52,732 nucleotides of DNA, from NCBI GenBank assembly GCA_017415715.1, contig JAFQFD010000030.1:1-52732 (forward strand), in the 5' to 3' direction. Positions 1 through 8,619 of the stretch are shown piece by piece. The notes beneath the pieces were generated by a model that was given only the letters and a program-made list of their open reading frames with translations, searched no databases and was not told the DNA's origin. A program made the translations under genes and the position numbers. The stretch is from Bacteroidales bacterium (GTDB lineage Bacteria; Bacteroidota; Bacteroidia; Bacteroidales; UBA932). Numbering within the stretch: the stretch's first letter is position 1; every line of letters begins with the position of its first letter.

Positions 1-57
1 AATAGGAAGCAATCTTCACTTATTACTCCTTAATAACCTCGTGAGAATCAAAAATTG

Positions 58-93
58 AAGAAGGATACCGAATCATCTCGATATCCTTCTTTT
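58..93 (+). terminator. Rho-independent terminator of an upstream gene
   Basis: A 10-bp stem (58-67 with 82-91) is extended by three more pairs after one mismatch and ends in a short T run at 90-93. It probably ends a gene lying left of the window. The rest of 1-212 holds no ORF I can support, only the leader and promoter of the SusC gene. Confidence 0.6.
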
Positions 94-160
94 ACTTAAA
101 TCTCAGCCACTTCATCAAAGGGAATCTTTTTCAGTGCCCTCATTATAATTAAATAATTTT

Positions 161-168
161 TATATTTG
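161..168 (+). promoter_or_regulatory. Bacteroides-type -7 box for the SusC/D operon
   Basis: TATATTTG matches the Bacteroidota sigma-ABfr -7 consensus TAnnTTTG and lies 44 bases before the SusC start. No clear TTTG is seen at -33. A small inverted repeat (GGTTG at 171-175, CAACC at 181-185) falls near the expected transcript start and could form a leader hairpin. Confidence 0.55.
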
Positions 169-212
169 AAGGTTGATACGCAACCCATTATAACTAACTA
201 ATAACATTTATT

Positions 213-3200
213 ATGAACAAACTTTGTCTATGGACACTATTGTTCTTGTCTGTATTTTCCGTTTGTACGGCTTCTTTTGCCAATGCACAGTCGGAAGACC
301 TGATAAAAGGTAGGGTTACAGATGAGATAGGCGAGCCCGTAATTGGGGTCGGTGTTATGGTAAAGGGTACATCCAGAGGTGTTGTGACCGATTTTGAAGG
401 TTACTATTCCATCGAGGCATCTCAAGGTATGACCCTTGTTTTCTCTTCAATCGGATATAAGGATTACGAGACGGCAATCGGCGTCAGCAATGTGATCAAC
501 GTTGTCCTTCATCCTGACACAGAACTTATCGACGAAGTCGTTGTGGTCGGATACGGCGTGCAGAAGAAGGTCAACCTGACAGGTTCTGTCAGCGTTGTAG
601 AGTCAGAAGACATTGTCGGAAGAACATCTTCAAATACTTCGAACCTCCTCGTCGGTGTGGTTCCTAACATGAACGTAACCAACGACAACGGTCGTCCGGG
701 AGACGGATCCAGCATCAATATCCGAGGTGTCAACTCAATCTCAAGCAGCGCAGGTCCATATGTGCTCATCGATGGTGTCGAAGGTAACATTGACCGTGTC
801 AATCCTAACGATATTGAGTCTATCTCTGTTCTCAAGGATGCATCTTCAGCTGCAATCTATGGTGCAAAGGCTGCGTTCGGTGTGATTCTCATCACGACCA
901 AGCAGGGAAAGGACGGCAAGGCGCACGTTGACTATAACGGACGTTTCACATTCCACTCTCCTGCAGTCAGCACAAATTATGAGACAAGGGGATACTACTC
1001 TGCCGCAATCAATGACCTTTTCCATGAGACTTATCAGGGAGTCCGCTTCACAAACTACAACGACGAAGACTACTATGAACTCTGGATTCGTCGCAATGAC
1101 GTGACCGAGCATCCGGACCGTCCATGGGTTATGGTGAAGGACGGCCAGTACAAGTACTACGCTAACATGGACTGGTTCAACTACTTCTTCAAGAACGATC
1201 GTCCTACTCACGAGCACAATGTCAGCGTATACGGCGGAAACGCAAAGCTCAACTATCGTCTCTCTGCAGGATACTACCATCAAGACGGTGTCCTCAGGCA
1301 GGGAAGAGGTGACGAGTACACCCGCTACAACATGCGTGCAAGAATCTCATCACAGATCAACAACTGGCTCAAGGTCAGCAACAATACTTCATACTATGCT
1401 GACAAGTATCCATATTACACCCGCGGTAATGTCAAGAACCTGTGGTCAAAGACGATGACCGGTGGTCTTGCTTCAATCCCGGCAACCAACCCTGACGGAT
1501 CAGCTGTATGGATCGTGTCTAACTATGCTACTTCAAATAACCGTCTGATGTCCGGATACCCTGCTGTTGCAGAGCATGGCGGAACATACAACCAGGACGA
1601 CAACAAGCACTTCTCGACTACATTCGAGGTGACCATCACTCCGTTCGAGGGATTCAGGATCACAGGTGACTATACTTACACAGATGCTGAATACAGGGCA
1701 GTGAACCGCAGCCTTCCGGTTCCTTACTCGCAGTACCCTGGCGTCATCGAGATGTGTTATGACCTTACTGACCAGCTGTCTGAGACCAGGACTGTCCAGG
1801 AGATCCAGACTGCCAACATTTATGCGAACTACAATCATACATTCGCAGAAAGTCACAATCTGGCACTCACCGCCGGTGTATTCTACAACACCAGGTTCCA
1901 GTACACCCTTGGAGCTTCTCGTCAGGACCTCCTCAGCGAGGAACTCAATGACTTCAATCTTGCAAAGAGCGAGACGATGACAGTCAGCGGAGGTAGGTCA
2001 CGCTACATCAACCAGGGTCTCTTCTACCGTGCATCATATGACTATAAGGGACGTTATCTTGTCGAGTTTAACGGACGTTATGACGGATCGTCAAGATTCC
2101 CTAAGGGCATCCGTTACGGATTCTTCCCTTCAGTATCGGCAGGTTGGAGAATGAGCGAGGAGTCTTGGTTCGAGCCTGCAAAGAACGTGATCAGCAACCT
2201 CAAGATCCGTGCATCATACGGTAAGCTCGGAAACAATGAGGTTTCAGACTACGGATATATCCAGACCATCTCTTCAGGTGCTTCCATCGATTACGTCTTC
2301 GGCGGTACCAACAAGGCTACAGGTGCGTCTATTTCCGCTCCTAATGCATCTGACTACTCATGGGAAGTTGTGACATCTTCAAACATCGGTCTCGATATCA
2401 GCTTCTTCAACGACAGACTGACCTTCACAGGTGATGCGTACATCCGTGACACTGACGGCATGTTCATGGCAATGGCAGACCTTCCATCAGTATACGGAGC
2501 ATCTGCGCCGAAGAGCAACGCTGCGTCACTCCGCTCAAAGGGATGGGAACTCGCGATCGAGTGGAAGGACAACTTCATGCTTGGCGGCAAGCCTTTCAAC
2601 TACTCTGTCGGAGCATCATTGGCTGACTACATTTCACATGTACGCCACTACAACAATGACAACCACACCATCGGCACTCCATATTCTGGACAGCGTCTCG
2701 GTGAGATCTGGGGTTATGTTGTGGACGGATATTTCACTTCAGAAGAAGAGATCGCCAATCATCCTGTCGATCAGTCATATGTCAACAACATGATCAATGT
2801 CTGCGTTATCGACAAGGGCCTTCATCCTGGTGACCTCAAGTTTGTGGATATGGATGGTGACGGTATCATCGCCCCTACAACTTCTGCAAAGGATGTGAAG
2901 GACCAGGTGGTCATCGGTAACTCGCTTCCAAGATTCACCCACACTCTCCGTCTCTCTGCTACATATGCAGGATTCGACCTCTCGCTCCTCTTCAATGGAG
3001 TCGGCATGCAGCACTGGTATCCGGGCAGCAACACAGGTCTCTTCTGGGGTCCATATGCACGTCCGTTCCAGACATACATTCCACGTGACTTCATGGCGGA
3101 TGTATGGACAGAGGAAAATCCGAATGCATACTTCCCACGCCCACGTGGTTATGTTGCATTCGCCGGTGACGGTGGAGCACGTGAGCTCGCCTCTGTGAAC

Positions 3201-3470
3201 AACAGATACCTCCAGAATGTAGGATACTTCCGTCTCAAGAACCTTACATTCGGATATTCTCTTCCGAAGAAGGTGCTTCAGAAGCTCAACATTGAGAATT
3301 TGAGAGTATACTTCAGCGGTGAGAATCTCTTTACTGCAACTCCTCTCAAGAGCAAGTATATCGACCCTGCAGTTGCCGGTGCGACTACTACTTGGAAGAC
3401 TGGTAATACAGACTGCTATGGCTATCCTACAGCAAGGGCTTACTCATTCGGTCTTGACATAACTTTCTAA
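213..3470 (+). CDS. susC: SusC/RagA-family TonB-linked outer membrane transporter
   Basis: An outer membrane active transporter, energised by TonB, that pairs with the SusD lipoprotein encoded next to bind and import a glycan or other oligomer. At 1085 aa it has the usual family length. Visible features are a Sec signal peptide (about 1-26, ending ANAQ), a carboxypeptidase-regulatory-like beta-sandwich (about 30-110), the SusC signature DEVVVVGYG at about 107-115, a plug domain (about 115-235) with the motif NIRGVNS and LKDASSAAIYG, then a long beta-barrel ending in an aromatic-rich strand (SFGLDITF). It is the first gene of an operon and is separated from susD by 12 bases. Nothing in the sequence identifies the substrate, so the gene symbol marks the family, not starch specificity. 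Confidence 0.95.
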   Translation: MNKLCLWTLLFLSVFSVCTASFANAQSEDLIKGRVTDEIGEPVIGVGVMVKGTSRGVVTDFEGYYSIEASQGMTLVFSSIGYKDYETAIGVSNVINVVLHPDTELIDEVVVVGYGVQKKVNLTGSVSVVESEDIVGRTSSNTSNLLVGVVPNMNVTNDNGRPGDGSSINIRGVNSISSSAGPYVLIDGVEGNIDRVNPNDIESISVLKDASSAAIYGAKAAFGVILITTKQGKDGKAHVDYNGRFTFHSPAVSTNYETRGYYSAAINDLFHETYQGVRFTNYNDEDYYELWIRRNDVTEHPDRPWVMVKDGQYKYYANMDWFNYFFKNDRPTHEHNVSVYGGNAKLNYRLSAGYYHQDGVLRQGRGDEYTRYNMRARISSQINNWLKVSNNTSYYADKYPYYTRGNVKNLWSKTMTGGLASIPATNPDGSAVWIVSNYATSNNRLMSGYPAVAEHGGTYNQDDNKHFSTTFEVTITPFEGFRITGDYTYTDAEYRAVNRSLPVPYSQYPGVIEMCYDLTDQLSETRTVQEIQTANIYANYNHTFAESHNLALTAGVFYNTRFQYTLGASRQDLLSEELNDFNLAKSETMTVSGGRSRYINQGLFYRASYDYKGRYLVEFNGRYDGSSRFPKGIRYGFFPSVSAGWRMSEESWFEPAKNVISNLKIRASYGKLGNNEVSDYGYIQTISSGASIDYVFGGTNKATGASISAPNASDYSWEVVTSSNIGLDISFFNDRLTFTGDAYIRDTDGMFMAMADLPSVYGASAPKSNAASLRSKGWELAIEWKDNFMLGGKPFNYSVGASLADYISHVRHYNNDNHTIGTPYSGQRLGEIWGYVVDGYFTSEEEIANHPVDQSYVNNMINVCVIDKGLHPGDLKFVDMDGDGIIAPTTSAKDVKDQVVIGNSLPRFTHTLRLSATYAGFDLSLLFNGVGMQHWYPGSNTGLFWGPYARPFQTYIPRDFMADVWTEENPNAYFPRPRGYVAFAGDGGARELASVNNRYLQNVGYFRLKNLTFGYSLPKKVLQKLNIENLRVYFSGENLFTATPLKSKYIDPAVAGATTTWKTGNTDCYGYPTARAYSFGLDITF

Positions 3471-3482
3471 ACAACCGGCAAT

Positions 3483-5243
3483 ATGAAATCAACTAACATA
3501 TCAAAATGGCTGATGCTCCTTGTGTCTGTTGTGGCATTCTCGTCGTGTGACATAACACTCTATCCAGAGGATACCATCACTCCTGATTCATATTTCAGGA
3601 ATGAAAATGACCTTCAGCTCTTCACAAATACATTCTACACTTATCTTCCAGGTGCCGAGGGCATCTATGCAGATGAGGCTGACATCATCATCAACCCTAT
3701 GCTTGACGATGCGATCAGCGGACAGAGGATTGTTCCTGAGACATCTTCAAACAACCTTACAGGCTGGGGCTGGACTCTTCTCCGTCAGATCAACTATTTC
3801 CTTGAAAATTCTCACAACTGTCCGGATGAGGAGGTGAGAAACCATTATGACGGCATCGCACATTTCTTCCGTGCATATTTCTATTATTGCAAGGTTCGCA
3901 CTTACGGAGATGTTCCTTGGTATGACCAGGTCATCGGTTCGGCTGACACCGATCTCCTTCACAAACCACGCGACTCCCGCAAGCTCGTAATGGACAACGT
4001 GCTCAAGGACCTTGACTTTGCAATCGCAAACCTCAGGACTACACAGGATGTCTACAGAATCAGCAAGTGGAGCGCTCTGGCCCTCAAGTCCAGAATCATG
4101 CTCTTCGAGGGTACTTTCCGCAAATATCACAACCTTGGTGACTGGGAAGTGTGTCTTCAGGAGGCTGCGGAGGCTGCTGAAGAGTTCATGAAGTCAAGCG
4201 GATACGGCCTTCTTCCTTCATATGAGAAGCTCTTCACAACCCTTAACGCAACTGATACGAAAGCAGAGGTGATTCTCGCGCGCGACTATAATAATGGTGT
4301 AGCCCTCCGTCATAGCGTACAGAATTACACAACTTCTCCTACAGCAGGCTGCGGTGGTGTGACAAGACGTCTTGTCGACGCTTACCTGATGAAGGACGGC
4401 ACGCGTCATACAGACCGTGCAGGTTACAACACTATGTCATTTGTAGACGAGTGCAAGAACCGTGACCCTCGTATGGCGTACACTCTCCGCACTCCTGGCT
4501 ACAAGATCAGTGGCAAGGCTGCTCCTGCAAACCTCAATTCGGCAAAGCTCGGATATCAGCTCAGAAAGTACTATATCGCTCCTGAGTATGACGGTTTCTC
4601 AGAAATCGACCTTCCTATCTTCAGAACCGCAGAGGTGTACTTGAATTATGCTGAGGCGAAGGCAGAGCTCGGAACCCTTACCCAGTCAGACCTTGACAAG
4701 ACCGTGAACGCACTGCGTCAGCGTGCTGGCGTGACAGGCAAGCTCATGCTTGATGTTGAAGTGGATCCATGGCTCAAGGGCTGCTATCCTAACCTCGCAT
4801 CTGTCAATCCATCGAACATGGGCGTCATCCTTGAGATCCGTCGTGAGCGCACAGTCGAGCTCGTAATGGAGGGACTCCGCTACTGGGACATCATGCGTTG
4901 GAAGGAAGGAAAGGTATTCGACGAGGAGTTCCTTGGCCTGTACATCGCTGGTCCGGGAACAGTCGACCTTGACGGTGACGGTGCTCCGGATGCAAACATC
5001 GCTACAGCAACCAACCCTGGTAATCCTAATGCAGGCGTGGCTACATTCAAGATCGGTGAGAACCTCACCCTTGCCAACGGCGCTACAGATCAGGGATATC
5101 TGACTCTTCACAGTATTTTGAAGATGAACAGACAGTGGAACGAGGAGAGAGACTACTATTATCCGATTCCAAAGAAGGACCGTGTCCTGACAAACGGAGC
5201 TCTTGCCCAGAACCCAGGCTGGAATGATGGTCTTGGATTTTAA
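3483..5243 (+). CDS. susD: SusD/RagB-family nutrient-binding outer membrane lipoprotein
   Basis: The surface lipoprotein that sits as a lid on the SusC barrel and captures the substrate. It is 586 aa long with a type II signal peptide whose lipobox cysteine is C22 (AFSSC). The N-terminal part is rich in TPR-like helices, including the stretch around HFFRAYFYYCKVRTYGDVPW typical of the family. The C-terminal part carries the usual RTAEVYLNYAEAKAELG helix and the RRERTVELVMEGLRYWDIMRW motif, and ends with a YYPIPKKD segment. It is 12 bases downstream of susC and 19 bases upstream of the next lipoprotein, so it is surely co-transcribed. Ligand residues cannot be assigned from sequence. Confidence 0.95.
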   Translation: MKSTNISKWLMLLVSVVAFSSCDITLYPEDTITPDSYFRNENDLQLFTNTFYTYLPGAEGIYADEADIIINPMLDDAISGQRIVPETSSNNLTGWGWTLLRQINYFLENSHNCPDEEVRNHYDGIAHFFRAYFYYCKVRTYGDVPWYDQVIGSADTDLLHKPRDSRKLVMDNVLKDLDFAIANLRTTQDVYRISKWSALALKSRIMLFEGTFRKYHNLGDWEVCLQEAAEAAEEFMKSSGYGLLPSYEKLFTTLNATDTKAEVILARDYNNGVALRHSVQNYTTSPTAGCGGVTRRLVDAYLMKDGTRHTDRAGYNTMSFVDECKNRDPRMAYTLRTPGYKISGKAAPANLNSAKLGYQLRKYYIAPEYDGFSEIDLPIFRTAEVYLNYAEAKAELGTLTQSDLDKTVNALRQRAGVTGKLMLDVEVDPWLKGCYPNLASVNPSNMGVILEIRRERTVELVMEGLRYWDIMRWKEGKVFDEEFLGLYIAGPGTVDLDGDGAPDANIATATNPGNPNAGVATFKIGENLTLANGATDQGYLTLHSILKMNRQWNEERDYYYPIPKKDRVLTNGALAQNPGWNDGLGF

Positions 5244-5262
5244 CATTCAAATAATCTGACAT

Positions 5263-7509
5263 ATGAAAATTAGAAATATATTTGGTTTAGGCCTGGCCTT
5301 GTCACTTGTCTTTGCAAGCGCGTGCACCGAGAAGGATATGTCTATGGTGGACGAGTGGCTCGGCGAAAAGTTCAACCAGGAGATTCTGTGGGATGTCGAT
5401 TCTATGGCATTCCGCAGGGCTGACTGGAAGATGAACGATGTTGTGAACGGTGTGCAGATCCGTCAGTCTTCCATCAAGATGTGGGGATCTGTACAGAGCA
5501 TATCCTTCATCACATATTCACCTAATACGTTCAATACATATCTTGGCTACACAGGTGAGGAAGGTACTGTTGCAGATATCGCAGGAAGCTACGAGGGCGC
5601 CCTCTTTGCAATCAATGCAGGAAGCCTTGTGGATGGAAAGCCTGCTGACTACTTCAAACTTGACGGTGAGGTGATCACATCTGAAAACTCGTCGGCTGAT
5701 GCAAACGGAATCATCGGTCTTACAGTTTCACCGCTTGGCGTGAGCGCCAATGTTTCTATCAATCTTGACGCGTCTGAGTACACATCCGCAATGGTTGCAG
5801 GTCCAGTTCTTCTTACCAACGGTGAGGAGAGGGAATTCCCTGAGGGAGAGTTCTATGACACCCGTATGGCGCGCACCATCTTCGGTGTTACTGATGCCGG
5901 AAACTATGTCATGGGAGTCATTGACGGTGGAGCTGCCGGTCAGGCTGACGGAGCTACCGTCAAGGAGGCTGCATTTGTCGCACGTCTCATGGGACTCAAG
6001 AGCGCCATCCTTCTTGGATGCGGCGACCAGACATCGGTGTGGTCCGCTGACAAGGGAGTGCTCAACGCTCCTTCAGCCGGTTCTGCGCAGAAGACAGGAA
6101 CTGTCATCTATGTTGGAGCAGGAACTTCGCGCGTGTCAGGAAGCGGTACGGCTGCTGAACCATATCTCATTGAGAATCATGTTCATATGACTCAGATCAG
6201 GGCCCTCAGCAAGGAGAATGCAGCAACTTACTTCCGCCTGGAGAACGACATTGACATGTCTGCAGTGAAGATCTGGACCCCTACCAACTTTGACGGAGAA
6301 TTCAGCCGTCAGGTGCATTTCGACGGTAACGGAAAGACCATCAGCAACTTCGCTCCTACGGCTTTCGTTGCAGATGACCAGACAACCGCAGCTACTTATC
6401 CTTCATTGTTTGGAGTACTCTATGGATCATGCAAGGACCTTACTATAACTGATTCAAAGATCATCGTATCATATACAACTCCTTCATGCGGATTCCTTGG
6501 CGGATTCGTCGGTACTACAGGAAAGCCTGCGACTGTTGAGAATGTCCATATCTCAGGCGAAATCCATGGCGGTTCGAATATCGGAGCGTTCGGCGGACAG
6601 TCGCGCGAGTCTACATTCAAGAACTGTACAGCTGATATCAAGATCACATCAGGTGGAACAGACGCGGGCGGAGTTGTCGGCAAGTCTGGCGTTTCAATTC
6701 ATATCGAGGACGTGGATGTTAAGGTAGACATCACTCCAACAGATGCTCTCAGCGGAAACCAGCGTCATGCAGGTATCCTCGGATACTCAACCGGAACTTC
6801 AATGGTTATCAAGAACTGCAAGGCAGAAGGTGTGATCAGGAACTGTGCAAACAGCACCAAGACAACCGGTGGTATCAATGCGTATGCAGGCGCAGAGACA
6901 TGTGAGATCACAAATTGCTCGTCATCCGTTGTTGTTACTGGAAGCAAGATTGCCAATTCCGGCGGTATCTGCGGTATTGCATCACCGGCAGTAAGCATCA
7001 CGATAGAGAATTGCTGCTCTTCGGGAGAGACATATCCTGGTCAGCAGTTCGGAGGTATGATAGGACGTACAGAGAAAGGCGCTGCAGTCATCAGGAACTG
7101 CTATTCAATAATGGATATCCATGGATATTCAGGAAACGGTGGCCTGTTCGGCGTCAATACTGCCGCTGCATGCTCTCTTGAGATTGTAAACTCATTTGCA
7201 TGGAATGCTGTCATCGAAGCCAGCCGTGAGACTGCGGACAAGTACAGTTCCGGTGCGATGATAGGTTCGGCTGCATGTCCTGTTACCGTTTCAGGTTCGT
7301 TCCGTAATCCAAACATGTCATTCGCTGATGCATTCAGGTCATTGGAGACCCATGGCGACTGCTCAGCCAAGACTCTGGACGGCGCTGCCAACCAGAAGGC
7401 ATATGACTCTACTCCTTCCGCAGAAGCAACTCTTACTGCAGCTGCAAAGAAGGCTGGCTGGTCTTCGTCTGTATGGGACTTCTCTGGTGATGTGCCTGTG
7501 CTTAAGTAA
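5263..7509 (+). CDS. Lipoprotein: divergent phosphodiester glycosidase (NAGPA-like) domain fused to GLUG-type beta-helix
   Basis: A 748-aa lipoprotein with lipobox cysteine C21 (ASAC). Residues about 60-285 resemble the NAGPA/phosphodiester glycosidase fold: an NAGSL segment, a GPVLLTNGE segment, RTIFGVTDAGNYVMGVIDGG, and a helix before the place where active relatives carry DGGGSS. Here that place reads GCGDQTS (about 252-258), so the conserved aspartate, glycines and serines are changed. Activity is doubtful. From about 340 to 690 there are repeated units with GGFVG, GGVVGKSG, GGMIGR and GGLFGV, the pattern of GLUG repeats in a right-handed beta-helix, followed by a short C-terminal tail. 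It lies in the SusC/D operon directly before an intact member of the same enzyme family, so it may bind rather than cut the glycan. Confidence 0.75.
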   Translation: MKIRNIFGLGLALSLVFASACTEKDMSMVDEWLGEKFNQEILWDVDSMAFRRADWKMNDVVNGVQIRQSSIKMWGSVQSISFITYSPNTFNTYLGYTGEEGTVADIAGSYEGALFAINAGSLVDGKPADYFKLDGEVITSENSSADANGIIGLTVSPLGVSANVSINLDASEYTSAMVAGPVLLTNGEEREFPEGEFYDTRMARTIFGVTDAGNYVMGVIDGGAAGQADGATVKEAAFVARLMGLKSAILLGCGDQTSVWSADKGVLNAPSAGSAQKTGTVIYVGAGTSRVSGSGTAAEPYLIENHVHMTQIRALSKENAATYFRLENDIDMSAVKIWTPTNFDGEFSRQVHFDGNGKTISNFAPTAFVADDQTTAATYPSLFGVLYGSCKDLTITDSKIIVSYTTPSCGFLGGFVGTTGKPATVENVHISGEIHGGSNIGAFGGQSRESTFKNCTADIKITSGGTDAGGVVGKSGVSIHIEDVDVKVDITPTDALSGNQRHAGILGYSTGTSMVIKNCKAEGVIRNCANSTKTTGGINAYAGAETCEITNCSSSVVVTGSKIANSGGICGIASPAVSITIENCCSSGETYPGQQFGGMIGRTEKGAAVIRNCYSIMDIHGYSGNGGLFGVNTAAACSLEIVNSFAWNAVIEASRETADKYSSGAMIGSAACPVTVSGSFRNPNMSFADAFRSLETHGDCSAKTLDGAANQKAYDSTPSAEATLTAAAKKAGWSSSVWDFSGDVPVLK

Positions 7510-7529
7510 TGAATTAAATATTTATTGGA

Positions 7530-8603
7530 ATGAAATTTTTTAACTTTATTAATGTTCTGGTTGCTCTGTTTGTATTCCTTTCGGCGTGCGATCCTTATAA
7601 GGTGGACATACCGGAATGGGATTACGGAAAAGATGATCCGTCAGAGCAGCCGGGAAAGCCTGGCGAAGGCGGTAGCGATGAGGACTACCCGGTAAAGTAT
7701 CCGGACCCTTCGACTCCGAAGGTCAAGACCCTTCTGACAGAGGGCCTCTTCCGCGAGACTAAGGTCAAGGATGGAATCACTTTGTACTCTTTTGAACAGA
7801 AGAAAGAGGAAGTGTCGAATGCGGTCCAGACCGTATTCGTTCTTGAAGTCGATCTTAACAACAAAGACTACAAGGTGAATTTTTTCTACTGTCAGTCTGA
7901 CACCACCTCAGCTGTCGCCAAGAGACAGAAGGCGATTGCGGCTGTGAACGCATGCTACGAGATGGAGGCGATCTACTGTAAGGTAAACGGCAACGTTCTC
8001 GGAACTGTGACTTTGGATCCGGATCATCTCCGCTACTGGAAGCATGAGGCTGCAATTGTCGGTGACGGAAAGAGGAAGATCGGCATGGTACATGGTGCAA
8101 AGGGCACCAACAATCACAAGCAGGGTGGTCTCCAGGCTCTCGAAATATATGAGAGCCTGACAGAGAAGAATATCTATGCAAGTTCCCCTATGCTTATTGA
8201 TGATTTCGAGCCGGTAGGAGCATACTTTGTTCCGGACATCTATTCTGCAAGTGACCTGAACAAACTTGATGCAGAAGACTATCGTCGCCATCAGGGAGGC
8301 CGCAATCCACGCGTGGCTGTCGCCCTCACTGATGACAACGACCTCCTGCTTGTAGTAGTTGACGGCCGCTTCTCTGGAAAGGCAGAGGGAATGACTGCTA
8401 AGGAACTTACCAACTTCCTTGTGAAGCATTTCAATCCACGCTGGGCTATCAACATGGACGGCGGCGGTTCTTCGACAATGTATATCAACGGATTGGGAGA
8501 TCCTGTCAACAATGTCCTCAACTATCCTTGCGACAACAAGAAGTGGGATCACTACGGACAGAGAAAGCGCCCTACCTATTTCCTTATTCAGTATGACGAA
8601 TAA
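7530..8603 (+). CDS. Phosphodiester glycosidase family lipoprotein (NAGPA domain)
   Basis: A 357-aa lipoprotein (lipobox LSAC, C20) with a Pro/Gly/Glu-rich linker (about 35-65) and one NAGPA domain (about 75-357). The family includes the mammalian uncovering enzyme that removes GlcNAc from GlcNAc-1-phosphate diesters, and bacterial homologues act on phosphodiester-linked sugars. Diagnostic segments are NPRVAVALTDDNDLLLVVVDGR, the helix GMTAKELTNFL, and the catalytic-site motif DGGGSST at 310-316. All key residues seen in the family motif are present, unlike in the preceding gene. It starts 20 bases after that gene. The substrate is unknown, but a phosphate-bearing glycan imported by the SusC/D pair is a reasonable inference. 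Confidence 0.88.
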   Translation: MKFFNFINVLVALFVFLSACDPYKVDIPEWDYGKDDPSEQPGKPGEGGSDEDYPVKYPDPSTPKVKTLLTEGLFRETKVKDGITLYSFEQKKEEVSNAVQTVFVLEVDLNNKDYKVNFFYCQSDTTSAVAKRQKAIAAVNACYEMEAIYCKVNGNVLGTVTLDPDHLRYWKHEAAIVGDGKRKIGMVHGAKGTNNHKQGGLQALEIYESLTEKNIYASSPMLIDDFEPVGAYFVPDIYSASDLNKLDAEDYRRHQGGRNPRVAVALTDDNDLLLVVVDGRFSGKAEGMTAKELTNFLVKHFNPRWAINMDGGGSSTMYINGLGDPVNNVLNYPCDNKKWDHYGQRKRPTYFLIQYDE

Positions 8604-8619
8604 ACTAAGAACCAATAAT

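Noticed and set aside
8512-8619. Upstream ATG for the SusE/F-like gene
   Set aside because: It lies within the previous gene and would place 36 extra residues before a perfect lipoprotein signal.
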